DNA of 64,000 nt from an uncultured Ruminiclostridium sp. (GTDB taxonomy: Bacteria > Bacillota > Clostridia > Oscillospirales > Ruminococcaceae): assembly GCA_910579265.1 (NCBI GenBank), contig CAJTTE010000001.1:62001-126000 (forward strand), given 5' to 3'. This document shows, piece after piece, positions 45,097-53,303 of the stretch. How positions within the stretch are numbered: position 1 is the stretch's first letter; every line of letters starts with the position of its first letter. The notes beneath the pieces are model-generated. The model was not told the origin of the DNA, searched no databases, and was given only the letters and a program-made list of their open reading frames with translations. Position numbers and translations under genes: made by a program.

Positions 45097-45114
45097 TTTT
45101 CAGAGGTAATATAT

Positions 45115-45495
45115 ATGAAGCTTCCAAAATATATGCGTATTCAGGGCAGAGAGCTTGCATACAGAACAGGAAAGCCCGTAGGAGTTTTTATACTCAATTG
45201 GCGCAGGATTCGCGACGGAGTATACAGTAAGGATGATTCGGAGCTTTACGATAAAACTCACAAATGGTTTTTGGAGCATTTGCCGGAGCCGCCCTTTTAT
45301 GGGGACAATAATGATAATCCGCAGGGAGCGGTAACATGGTTCAAAACGGAAGCCTTTGAGGAAATGAGTGAAAAATCGGAAATACTGACAGGACTGCTTG
45401 ACAAATACAACATACCTTATGATATCGTTTTTTCCGATTACATAGGAAAAATTGTATATGAGGACAAATGGCAGGTGGGGGTCATTGACGAATGA
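45115..45495 (+). CDS. Uncharacterised 126-residue protein
   Basis: No named family is recognised. The ATG is preceded by AGAGG. The sequence has RRIRDGVYSKDDSELYDKTH near 30-49 and WFLEHLPEPPFYGDN near 51-65, then an Asp/Tyr-rich end (DIVFSDYIGKIVYEDKWQVG). It overlaps the C15-like gene by 4 bp, so the two are probably translated together and may act together. Confidence 0.68.
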   Translation: MKLPKYMRIQGRELAYRTGKPVGVFILNWRRIRDGVYSKDDSELYDKTHKWFLEHLPEPPFYGDNNDNPQGAVTWFKTEAFEEMSEKSEILTGLLDKYNIPYDIVFSDYIGKIVYEDKWQVGVIDE

Positions 45496-45992
45496 TATTG
45501 CTTACGGCTTTTAAAAATACCTCGTCTGAAAAGCTTATAAAAGCACTGAGGGATTATGACAAGCTGTTTTTGGACAATGACAGGGAAAAGTCCGTCAACC
45601 AGCTTACCAGTAGGTTGGATGAGAAAACTTATGACTTGATCTTAGCTTTCGGACAGCGTCCGTTGATCAAGGATAAAATACATTTCGAAAGCGCTGCGAA
45701 AGATAAAGAAGGCGGTCAATATTCCACTGATTTTGATATAGAAAAAACTTTGAAAATATGCAGGGAAATCGGGATAACGGCAAAACGCTCGGATAATGCG
45801 GGAACCTCCTACTGCAACAATATTTATTATCACGGCATGCAATATATTTCGTTAAATTCCCTAAAAACTCAGATGTGCTTTGTGCATATTCCTTTTGATA
45901 AAAACATAAGTGATTTCGATGTGTTTGTTAAAAAAATCGTATTCTTGCTCAATAGGTGCAACTCCGAGCTTATGAGAAAAAACGGGGCTTAA
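45492..45992 (+). CDS. C15-like peptidase (pyroglutamyl-peptidase I-like)
   Basis: This 166-residue protein shows the landmarks of family C15: an N-terminal strand LLTAFKNTSSEKLIKAL, the segment LILAFGQRP...HFESAA carrying the putative catalytic Glu, DNAGTSYCNNIYYHG near 107-121 with the nucleophilic Cys, and FVHIP near 135 with the His. It is shorter than typical ~200-residue Pcp enzymes and the GFEPFGG loop is not conserved, so it may act on another substrate. Confidence 0.72.
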   Translation: MILLTAFKNTSSEKLIKALRDYDKLFLDNDREKSVNQLTSRLDEKTYDLILAFGQRPLIKDKIHFESAAKDKEGGQYSTDFDIEKTLKICREIGITAKRSDNAGTSYCNNIYYHGMQYISLNSLKTQMCFVHIPFDKNISDFDVFVKKIVFLLNRCNSELMRKNGA

Positions 45993-46122
45993 GCCTCTCG
46001 GGATTTCGGCTGGAGAACGTATCCTCCGCTGAAAGGCCGACAAGTGACCTGCCGCTTTAGAGGGGGAACTTGTGTTTTTCGATTAAGCAAATCAAAACAA
46101 AGAGGTATGCGGTAAAGATAAT

Positions 46123-46626
46123 ATGAAAAATAACTATATATGCAAAATAGCTTCTTTAGAAGAAATGAACAAAAAATGGGATTATGAAATCGAAAATCAT
46201 CCCGAAAGCCAAAGTAATTGGATCATATGGAAAAAAGGGAGCATCGAAAACTTCAAAAACGGCGATATTATTCCTTATTACGGAATACTTGACGGGAAAA
46301 TAATTTGTGAGGCAACGGCTATGTTAAATCCCCGATGCGTTCAGAACAGCGACGGATTGGTGAAAGACGATACCGTTTATTTATCCGCATTCCGAACCGT
46401 TAGAGAGTATCAGGGAAAAGGATTCTTTTCAATCCTTTTAAATTTTATGCTTGATGATTTAAAGAAAAAAGGATTTATTAAAGCTACGTTAGGTGTTGAA
46501 CCTTCGGAAAAAATCAATAAAAGTATTTATGAACACTTCGGCTTCACGGAATATATAAAATCTTCAAAAGAAAAATATCCCGACGGAACGGTAATTGACG
46601 TGGATTATTACGGAAAGGCTTTGTGA
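46123..46626 (+). CDS. GNAT-family N-acetyltransferase
   Basis: This 167-residue acetyltransferase has AFRTVREYQGKGFFSILLNF near 89-108 as the acetyl-CoA motif (E-x-Q-G-K-G), followed by ATLGVEPSEKINKSIYEHFG, the usual beta5-alpha4 segment. The substrate is unknown. A 130-bp GC-richer spacer separates it from the C15-like gene, and a repeat copy begins 9 bp after its stop. Confidence 0.82.
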   Translation: MKNNYICKIASLEEMNKKWDYEIENHPESQSNWIIWKKGSIENFKNGDIIPYYGILDGKIICEATAMLNPRCVQNSDGLVKDDTVYLSAFRTVREYQGKGFFSILLNFMLDDLKKKGFIKATLGVEPSEKINKSIYEHFGFTEYIKSSKEKYPDGTVIDVDYYGKAL

Positions 46627-46634
46627 TATGACAA

Positions 46635-46820
46635 GGGCGTATCAGAAGCCGAAGCAAATTAGTACAATTACGCTAAAAGCATAGGGATTTTAAGGAAAAA
46701 AGCGAATAAATACAAGGTATTTCATGGTTATTCTTTTGGGATAACTATCAGCATTCTTTTACGTATAAAGCATCCGCAGTAAGTAGAAATTTCGCAATTT
46801 GCGGTTTTTCATATTTCCCT
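46635..46820. mobile_element. Dispersed repeat family, copy C (MITE-like), upstream of hisI
   Basis: It begins GGGCGTATCAGAA (46635) like copy A, carries the exact 19-mer GATTTTAAGGAAAAAAGCG (46686-46704), TTATTCTTTTGGGATAACTA, GCATTCTTTTACG, CATCCGCAGTAAGTAG and a TTTCATATTTCCCT right end. The ends are imperfect inverted repeats. It fills the space between the GNAT gene and hisI and ends just before the hisI ribosome site. Confidence 0.62.
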
Positions 46821-46838
46821 AATAAGAAAGGACAAAAA

Positions 46839-47189
46839 ATGGATAAAATCAAAATCGATATCAACAGCTTGGACAAATATTTTGAAAAGGGGGAGCTTAT
46901 ACCTGCGATAGCTTTTGATGTAAACACAAAGACGGTGCTTATGCTTGCTTATATGAACAAAGAGAGCCTTAAAAAAACCCTTGAAACAGGCTATACATGG
47001 TATTGGAGCAGATCAAGGGGAGAGTTATGGAACAAGGGCGCAACCAGCGGACATTTGCAGAAGGTCATATCGATATACGGCGACTGCGACAACGATACCT
47101 TGCTGCTTAATGTGGAGCAGACAGGAGTTGCCTGTCATACCGGTAGTTACAGTTGTTTTTTTAATGAGATGTATGCTTCCGATGAATGA
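46839..47189 (+). CDS. hisI: Phosphoribosyl-AMP cyclohydrolase
   Basis: HisI opens the purine ring of PR-AMP. The 116 residues contain WYWSRSRGELWNKGATSGHL near 48-67, the metal-binding DCDNDTLLL near 83-91 and the zinc cysteines in GVACHTGSYSCFF near 98-110. AAGAAAGGA precedes the ATG. It is monofunctional, with hisE as a separate gene 142 bp downstream. A repeat element lies directly upstream. Confidence 0.95.
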   Translation: MDKIKIDINSLDKYFEKGELIPAIAFDVNTKTVLMLAYMNKESLKKTLETGYTWYWSRSRGELWNKGATSGHLQKVISIYGDCDNDTLLLNVEQTGVACHTGSYSCFFNEMYASDE

Positions 47190-47331
47190 TCAAAGCTTAA
47201 TCAAGTTGTCGGAATTTTTCGAAAACCCGAGTTCCAGAAGATGATTAAATTCACAATGACCAATAAATGAAACCGATACCCAAAAGGCGGATAATCCAAC
47301 AGCGATTATAAAATATGAAAGGAAAAATATT

Positions 47332-47670
47332 ATGACAGTTTATCAGGAAATATTCGAGGTTATAAAACAGCGTAAGGCTGATTTTGAAAAGGGAATTGCT
47401 CAGGAAAACAGCTATACTGCCTATCTTTTTGACAAGGGAGTTGACAAAATATGCAAAAAGGTAGGAGAGGAAGCTACCGAAACGGTTATTGCGGCTAAGA
47501 ACGGTAACAACGAGGAGCTGATGAACGAGATAAACGATCTTCTGTATCACGTTATGGTCCTTGCCGCAAATCAAGGACTTGACTGGAGCGATGTGGAAAA
47601 GGTGCTTGAAGAAAGAAATGAAAAAATAGGAAATCTTAAGCAGTTTCATCAGGTAGATAAAAACAGCTGA
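47332..47670 (+). CDS. hisE: Phosphoribosyl-ATP pyrophosphatase
   Basis: HisE removes pyrophosphate from PR-ATP. The 112-residue all-alpha protein of the MazG-like fold has SYTAYLFDKGVDKICKKVGE near 27-46, EEATETVIAAKNG near 46-58 with the metal-binding acidic residues, and ELMNEINDLLYH near 62-73. GAAAGGAA precedes the ATG. It closes the histidine locus and is followed by a 324-bp gap ending in a bidirectional terminator. Confidence 0.94.
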   Translation: MTVYQEIFEVIKQRKADFEKGIAQENSYTAYLFDKGVDKICKKVGEEATETVIAAKNGNNEELMNEINDLLYHVMVLAANQGLDWSDVEKVLEERNEKIGNLKQFHQVDKNS

Positions 47671-47994
47671 ATACAGCAGCAACCCTTGATTGCAAAAAAG
47701 TTCGGATAGAATGACATAATTACGGATATAAGGCTTTGATGTTTATAATATTATAAAAAGTCAATATTTAAATACGGATGAGAATTCTTATGTACAATAA
47801 GGAAGAAACAGAAATCAAGAAATAGACCGTCTGTATAACCGGCTATCCTATGAAATTTCAGATAACTCTTCTTGTATGTTATAACCACATTAAGATAAAT
47901 ACAATTTTAATGTACGGACTTTAAAATCGTAATATGTTTAACGTATATGCAGGACATTGATAAAAAGCAGCAGGAAACACCTGCTGCTTTTTAT
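47671..47994 (+). other. Gap between hisE and the GH3 gene
   Basis: These 324 bp are AT-rich and contain no supported gene. Only the bidirectional terminator at 47962-47995 is recognised; it separates the convergent histidine locus and the minus-strand GH3 gene. Confidence 0.5.
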
Positions 47995-47995
47995 T
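47962..47995. terminator. Bidirectional rho-independent terminator
   Basis: AAAAAGCAGCAGG (47962-47974) and CCTGCTGCTTTTT (47980-47992) form a perfect 13-bp stem with an AAACA loop, with T-runs in both directions. It ends the his transcript (plus) and the GH3 gene (minus). Confidence 0.9.
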
Positions 47996-50856
47996 TATAC
48001 GGTTAGATCTGTTGAGTTTTTATTTTCTAAAGGCTCCGGGTCTGTTTCATTTTCGTCAGAAATAAATTTAAAGCTTAGAAGATTGATATTTTCGTTTAAA
48101 TGAATGGTAAGATCATGTACTCCGATTATTTCATTGATAATGGGAAGTTCAAAAGTCTTGAATTTCTCGGGTTCAACAAATACCGGAAGCTCGAATTCCG
48201 CTATGGTTTCTTCGTTTGCCCTAAAAACAATCCTTGATTTAATTCCGCTTGTTGACGCTTTAAGCTTTATAAATCTAAAATTTTCAAAGCAGCAATTATA
48301 AAACACTACATGGCCTCCAAAGGCTTCGGATCCGGATATGTATTCACCTTTAGCATTTGATAAGGATTTGATGCAGATCATTTTTTTATCGTCATAATTT
48401 ATAGCATGGATCTTACTTTTTAAGCTTCTTTGGGAAGGGCTGTTTCCTGAAAGAAACATCTTTACGGAACATTGATTATCCTGACTTGAACCGCCCGCAT
48501 AAATCAGATACATACCCTCATCAAAGGTATATTCATTCTTTGATACATCCCAACGTCCGAATTCCTTTTTATTAACGGTAAATTCAAAAGTTTTCTTTCC
48601 TATGGGATCAATAAATTCACGCTTAAATCCGCATAGTTGTTTTAAAGGACGTTTATAGCGGCTTTCAAGCTCTGAAATATAAATCTGTACGACTTCATCA
48701 CCGCCTAATGCCGAAAGATTTTCAACGGTTACGGAAATTTTTATGCTATCAGACATATCAGTTACCTTCAATCCTCCGTATCTGAAATGTGAATAGCTTA
48801 AACCGTAGCCGAAGGGATATAACGGTTTCTTGTCATAATAAAGATATGTGGATTTTGTTTTGATAATGTCATAATCATTTATCGAAGGCAGTTCGTTTGT
48901 GGAATTGTACCATGTTAATGGGGTTCTTCCTGCCGGATTATTTTTTCCTAATATAGTTTCGGCAATAGCCGTCCCCATTTCTGGACCTCCGTGGGCGGTG
49001 TAAATAATGGCCGGAAGCTGTCTGTCAAGCTCAGGTATGGCATAAGGATAGCTTGAAATAATACACATTACCGTATTTCTGTTAGCCATATGTATATTTT
49101 TTACAAGCTCATTCTGAAAGTACGGTAACTCAATGCTGTGTCTGTCATAGCATTCACGTGCAACAATCATGGGATTGTTTCCTACGCATACTACCGCATA
49201 ATCCGAAAGCGCCGCAAGTTTTATTCCGCTCATAATTCCATCGTGAATTATTTCCTCGGAAAACATTTGTTTTTCATCTATTCGGCTTATGTCATCACAG
49301 GTCAATGCTCCGTCATCATTTATAAAAACTGTTTTATCGTTCCAGCTTTTATAAGTAACATATCCGTTCGAAAGGGAAGGCTTAAGAATAGGCATAACGA
49401 ACCAGGAGAAAACCGTAGAACCGCTTGCTTTATATACTCCCTCCGCTGTAACGTATTTTTTGTTTTTTACGGAGGTCAATACTATTTCGCTTCCCCAATC
49501 ATCCCTTATGAATTGACAGCTTTCGTCAGGAAACTCACCGTCCGCAGTTATAGTTTCGTCATCGTTTACTTTAAGATATTTACCTGTTGCAAGTGATTTA
49601 ATCGCAATAATGTCCCGACAGTCATCGTAGCATATGTCAGCTTCCGGCAGCTGAGCCTTAAATGCGTCGAGTATGGTTACATTATAGGATGAAGTTCCGG
49701 TGTACCAGTCGCGGAAGCTTTCATTGGCATGTACGCCCAAAACGGCCAATTTCTTTACTCTTTCGCTTTTTATCGGAAGAAGGCTTTTATTTTTCAGAAG
49801 GGTTATTGCCTCCCTCGCAGCCTGTAGATTCAGTACCTTGTATTTAAAGCTGTTTACAACGCTTTCCGGAAGGTTAAGATATGGATTGTTTTCCGGCGGA
49901 TTGAATTCCCCTATCAAAAAGCGCGGATAAAGAGCATTAACAACAGCTTTATCCAGTTCCTTTTCGGTCAAAAGTCCTTTTTCAAGTGCAAGACGAAGAG
50001 ACTCTATAACAAGCTCGGCTTCATCACACATTATATCAGTACCGTTTTTTACAGCCATCGCAATGGTTTTGGCATGATTATCGGTAAAATGGTGATGTGT
50101 TACGGTTTGCGCCATATCGCCGCCGTCAGTAACAGTATATTTCATTCCCCATTGTTTTTTACATACCTTTTCAATATCCGGATTGATCATTGCCGGAAGT
50201 CCGTTTATGGAGTTATATGAAGTCATGACCCCCGGAGCATATCCGGCTTCAATAGCAGGACGGAAGGCACGGTAATAGTATTCGTATTTTGTACGCGGCT
50301 CTATGTTTGAACAGGAGGAGCATCTGTTTTCTTCGTTGTTATTGGCATAAAAATGTTTTAAAGAAGGAACAGCACGATAAAAATCAGGGTTGCCGCCCAC
50401 TATTCCTTTTGTAAAGGCTTTTACGGATTGACCGGCAAGGAACGGATCTTCGCCGTAGCATTCTTCGTTTCTCCCCCATCTCGGATCTCTGGCTAAATCA
50501 ACAGTCGGACCGAACAATACGAGATGATCGGTGTCAGTATTTTCCTCATAATAACGAAGCTCGGTTCCCGCAATTTCACCTAATTTTTCCATAAGATCGG
50601 TATCAAACATCGACGCCATTCCTATCGGCTGAGGGAATACCGTAGAAGGCTCTTTATCGTTACTATCTGCATTATGAGGAACATATCCTCTTGCAACCTC
50701 GTTTCCTATACTGTAAGAACGAATTCCCAGCCTTGGGATAGCGGCCTGTCTTGTGGGAATAAGGGCAATTTTTTCTTCAACGGTAAGCTGTGAAACAAGG
50801 CTCTTTATTCTTTTTTTAAGGGGGAGTTCAGTGTTAAGATAGTCATTATTGTTCAT
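47995..50856 (-). CDS. Glycoside hydrolase family 3 with beta-trefoil-like insert and CBM6-like C-terminus
   Basis: This 953-residue GH3 enzyme is predicted to be a beta-glucosidase or beta-xylosidase. The N-terminal barrel (1-340) has RDPRWGRNEECYGEDP near 123 and the nucleophile D244 in TVTDGGD. The second GH3 domain is split: residues about 412-535 resemble a fascin/ricin-type beta-trefoil (IAIKSLATGKYL, VKNKKYVTAE), then ARECYDRHSIELP near 566-578 with the likely acid/base E568. A FnIII-like domain (about 700-798) and a CBM6-like domain (about 815-935) follow. No signal peptide, so probably cytoplasmic. It starts 22 bp after murC. Confidence 0.88.
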   Translation of the reverse strand: MNNNDYLNTELPLKKRIKSLVSQLTVEEKIALIPTRQAAIPRLGIRSYSIGNEVARGYVPHNADSNDKEPSTVFPQPIGMASMFDTDLMEKLGEIAGTELRYYEENTDTDHLVLFGPTVDLARDPRWGRNEECYGEDPFLAGQSVKAFTKGIVGGNPDFYRAVPSLKHFYANNNEENRCSSCSNIEPRTKYEYYYRAFRPAIEAGYAPGVMTSYNSINGLPAMINPDIEKVCKKQWGMKYTVTDGGDMAQTVTHHHFTDNHAKTIAMAVKNGTDIMCDEAELVIESLRLALEKGLLTEKELDKAVVNALYPRFLIGEFNPPENNPYLNLPESVVNSFKYKVLNLQAAREAITLLKNKSLLPIKSERVKKLAVLGVHANESFRDWYTGTSSYNVTILDAFKAQLPEADICYDDCRDIIAIKSLATGKYLKVNDDETITADGEFPDESCQFIRDDWGSEIVLTSVKNKKYVTAEGVYKASGSTVFSWFVMPILKPSLSNGYVTYKSWNDKTVFINDDGALTCDDISRIDEKQMFSEEIIHDGIMSGIKLAALSDYAVVCVGNNPMIVARECYDRHSIELPYFQNELVKNIHMANRNTVMCIISSYPYAIPELDRQLPAIIYTAHGGPEMGTAIAETILGKNNPAGRTPLTWYNSTNELPSINDYDIIKTKSTYLYYDKKPLYPFGYGLSYSHFRYGGLKVTDMSDSIKISVTVENLSALGGDEVVQIYISELESRYKRPLKQLCGFKREFIDPIGKKTFEFTVNKKEFGRWDVSKNEYTFDEGMYLIYAGGSSQDNQCSVKMFLSGNSPSQRSLKSKIHAINYDDKKMICIKSLSNAKGEYISGSEAFGGHVVFYNCCFENFRFIKLKASTSGIKSRIVFRANEETIAEFELPVFVEPEKFKTFELPIINEIIGVHDLTIHLNENINLLSFKFISDENETDPEPLENKNSTDLTV

Positions 50857-50878
50857 ATCTACAGTCCTCTATAAAAAT

Positions 50879-52255
50879 TTATTTTCCTGCTTCTTCAAAC
50901 TTCTTGCAAATCATTCTTGCGACCTTATATACGTCTCCGCAGCCTAATGTAATTATTAAATCGCCTTCCTCCGCATTTTGAAATACATAGTCTGCAACTT
51001 GTTCAAATTCCGGGAACCATACGCATCCTTGTATTTTTTCGCATAGATCCTCGGCAAATACATTATAGATGTTTTTTTCACGGCTTCCCATTATTTCCGT
51101 AAGAACGGTTTTATCGGCAATTGAAAGCGCCTGCGCAAAATCATCCATTAATGTAAAGGTTCTTGAATAGGTAAACGGTTGATGTACTGCCCATACACGT
51201 TTATAATTCATTTTTTTCGCAGTTTTCAAGGTAGCCGCAATTTCGGCGGGATGATGACCGTAATCGTCCACTATGGTAATACCTTTGTATTCGCCGTACT
51301 TTTCAAAACGTCTTCCGGCTCCCTTAAATTCATTAAGGCCTTTTGCTACGCCGTCAGGAGTGATACCGCAATAGCAGGCCGCCGCCGCCGCCGCGACTGC
51401 ATTTAAAATATTATGCTCGCCCGGAACATGTATTACGACGTCGCAAAATTTTTCCCCGTTATGGATAATTGAAAAGGAAGATTCAAGTCTACCGGATCGG
51501 ATGATATTCTCGGGATACCATTGATTGCCCGGCTTTTTTCCGAATGTTATTATATCCTTGCCCGTTAATCCGTTTACGGCTTTCATGGAATTAGCATCGT
51601 CACCGTTTATGACAATCGCTCTTGAGGCATTATCGCAGAATTTTCGGAAGGAAGAAATTATATTGTCAAGATTTTTAAAATAATCAAGATGATCTTCGTC
51701 GACGTTAAGAACAACGGCAACATCGACCGAAAGCTTTAAAAAATGATCCAAAAACTCACATGCTTCACAAATTATGGTGTCCCCGTCACCGGCTATTCCG
51801 CTGCCGCCTATAGCTTTTAGCTTTCCTCCTATTACAGCCGAAATATCGGAATGTTCTGATAGAAATATTTGAGTAAGCATTGCGGAGGTAGTAGTTTTAC
51901 CATGTGTTCCTGATACACAAACGGAATTTTTATATTTGTCTGTAATTAAACCTAAAAGATCAGCCCGTTCTATTGTTTTTACTCCGCTTTTTCTGGCGGC
52001 AATGAGCTCCGGGTTGTCATCCATAATCGCGGCGGTGTATACAATAAGATCGGCATTATCTATGTTTTCGGCTCGCTGTCCTAAAAAAACCGGTATTCCC
52101 ATTTTTCTTATCAGTTCAAGAGTTTCGGTTTCATTATTGTCCGATCCCGTAAGGTAAAAGCCTTTTGAATGCAGTATTTGCGCCAAAGGATACATACCGC
52201 TTCCACCTATTCCTATAAAATGAATATGTTTTTTTCCGGTGAGAAAGTCTTCCAT
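50879..52255 (-). CDS. murC: UDP-N-acetylmuramate--L-alanine ligase
   Basis: MurC adds L-alanine to UDP-MurNAc in peptidoglycan synthesis. The 458 residues contain GIGGSGMYPLA near 16-26, the ATP loop SGTHGKTTTSAM near 112-123, and NVDEDHLDYF near 187-196. AAGGAAGG precedes the ATG on the minus strand. The GH3 gene lies 22 bp downstream and may share its transcript, an unusual neighbour. spoVG is divergent upstream. Confidence 0.96.
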   Translation of the reverse strand: MEDFLTGKKHIHFIGIGGSGMYPLAQILHSKGFYLTGSDNNETETLELIRKMGIPVFLGQRAENIDNADLIVYTAAIMDDNPELIAARKSGVKTIERADLLGLITDKYKNSVCVSGTHGKTTTSAMLTQIFLSEHSDISAVIGGKLKAIGGSGIAGDGDTIICEACEFLDHFLKLSVDVAVVLNVDEDHLDYFKNLDNIISSFRKFCDNASRAIVINGDDANSMKAVNGLTGKDIITFGKKPGNQWYPENIIRSGRLESSFSIIHNGEKFCDVVIHVPGEHNILNAVAAAAAACYCGITPDGVAKGLNEFKGAGRRFEKYGEYKGITIVDDYGHHPAEIAATLKTAKKMNYKRVWAVHQPFTYSRTFTLMDDFAQALSIADKTVLTEIMGSREKNIYNVFAEDLCEKIQGCVWFPEFEQVADYVFQNAEEGDLIITLGCGDVYKVARMICKKFEEAGK

Positions 52256-52478
52256 GTCAATGTCCTTCCTTCTTTAAACCAGTATTTTTATACCGTAAGC
52301 CATTTTGGATTATCGGATTCATGGAAAATCCGTAATTAACATGCCTTCTATTGCTAAGCCTCCGTAAAAATAATTATGAAACCGTTCGGACTTTCTATAC
52401 AAATCTATGAATATTTACGATGTCAATGTTTAAAATATGATTATTCAGCATCAATTCTCAGCGAAAGGAAGCATAAAT

Positions 52479-52769
52479 ATGAATATCAGCGATGTCAGGA
52501 TCAGAAAGACCATGAACGAAGCCAGGCTTCGTGCAGTTGTTTCTCTCACGGTAGAAAATTCAATTGCCATACATGATATAAAAATAATACAGGGAGATGA
52601 ACGTCTGTTTGTGGCAATGCCAAGCAGGCGCGATGAATCAGGAAATTTTCGCGACATTGTCCATCCGATAAGTCCTGAAGCAAGGGAGAAACTGGAAAAA
52701 GAAATTCTTTCCGCTTACAACGGATATATTACTTCAAATCCTCATTCTCAAGAAGAATTTTCGTCTTAA
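52479..52769 (+). CDS. spoVG: Septation/virulence regulator SpoVG
   Basis: SpoVG is a small nucleic-acid-binding regulator of sporulation septation and stress. The 96 residues begin MNISDVRIRK and contain FVAMPSRRDESGNFRDIVHP near 48-67, the family hallmark. I start at ATG 52479 behind GAAAGGAAG; an upstream in-frame ATG (52437) would add 14 residues. Its 3' end overlaps the convergent Nudix gene by 41 bp. Confidence 0.94.
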   Translation: MNISDVRIRKTMNEARLRAVVSLTVENSIAIHDIKIIQGDERLFVAMPSRRDESGNFRDIVHPISPEAREKLEKEILSAYNGYITSNPHSQEEFSS

Positions 52770-53283
52770 GAAGAGCCAGCTGAGTTTTAGCGTCGGTTAT
52801 TTCTCCGTTCATTACCATTTTAACGGCTGTATCAAACGGAATTCTTTTTACATCAAGAAATTCATCGGCATCAAGCTTTTGTTCCGCCTGAGAAAGGCCT
52901 CGGGCGAGATACATATGGATAATTTCGGTATCATATGCGGGAGTAGGTAACAAACAACCCAAATAATCATATTTTTCGGCGGTGCAGCCTGTTTCTTCTT
53001 TAAGCTCACGCTTACCGCATGAAAAATGGTCTTCTCCCCATTCCAATTTTCCGGCGGGAATTTCTGTAAGGATCTTTCCGGTAGGATACCGGAATTGTGT
53101 TACCATTATGACTTCGTTCTTATCAGTGAGAGGAACCACACATACTCCGCCAGGATGCTTTATTACCTCTCTTGTAACCTCGTTGCCGTTTTCAAGGAGA
53201 GCTTTATCCCTGTGAAGCTTTATTATTTTTCCGTCATAAACAAGATTGCTTTCCAAGGTTTTTTCTTCGAGATGCATAGCCAT
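52729..53283 (-). CDS. ADP-ribose pyrophosphatase-type Nudix hydrolase
   Basis: This 184-residue Nudix protein of the NudF/ADPRase type should split ADP-ribose to AMP and ribose 5-phosphate. The Nudix box starts in GKLEWGEDHFSCGKRELKEE near 78, preceded by RYPTGKILTEIPAG, typical for ADPRases. It ends the minus-strand argS operon (20 bp after the MetH-like gene) and overlaps spoVG tail-to-tail by 41 bp. Confidence 0.9.
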   Translation of the reverse strand: MAMHLEEKTLESNLVYDGKIIKLHRDKALLENGNEVTREVIKHPGGVCVVPLTDKNEVIMVTQFRYPTGKILTEIPAGKLEWGEDHFSCGKRELKEETGCTAEKYDYLGCLLPTPAYDTEIIHMYLARGLSQAEQKLDADEFLDVKRIPFDTAVKMVMNGEITDAKTQLALLKTKILLENEDLK

Positions 53284-53303
53284 TTAATCCTTTCCGGTAT
53301 TTT

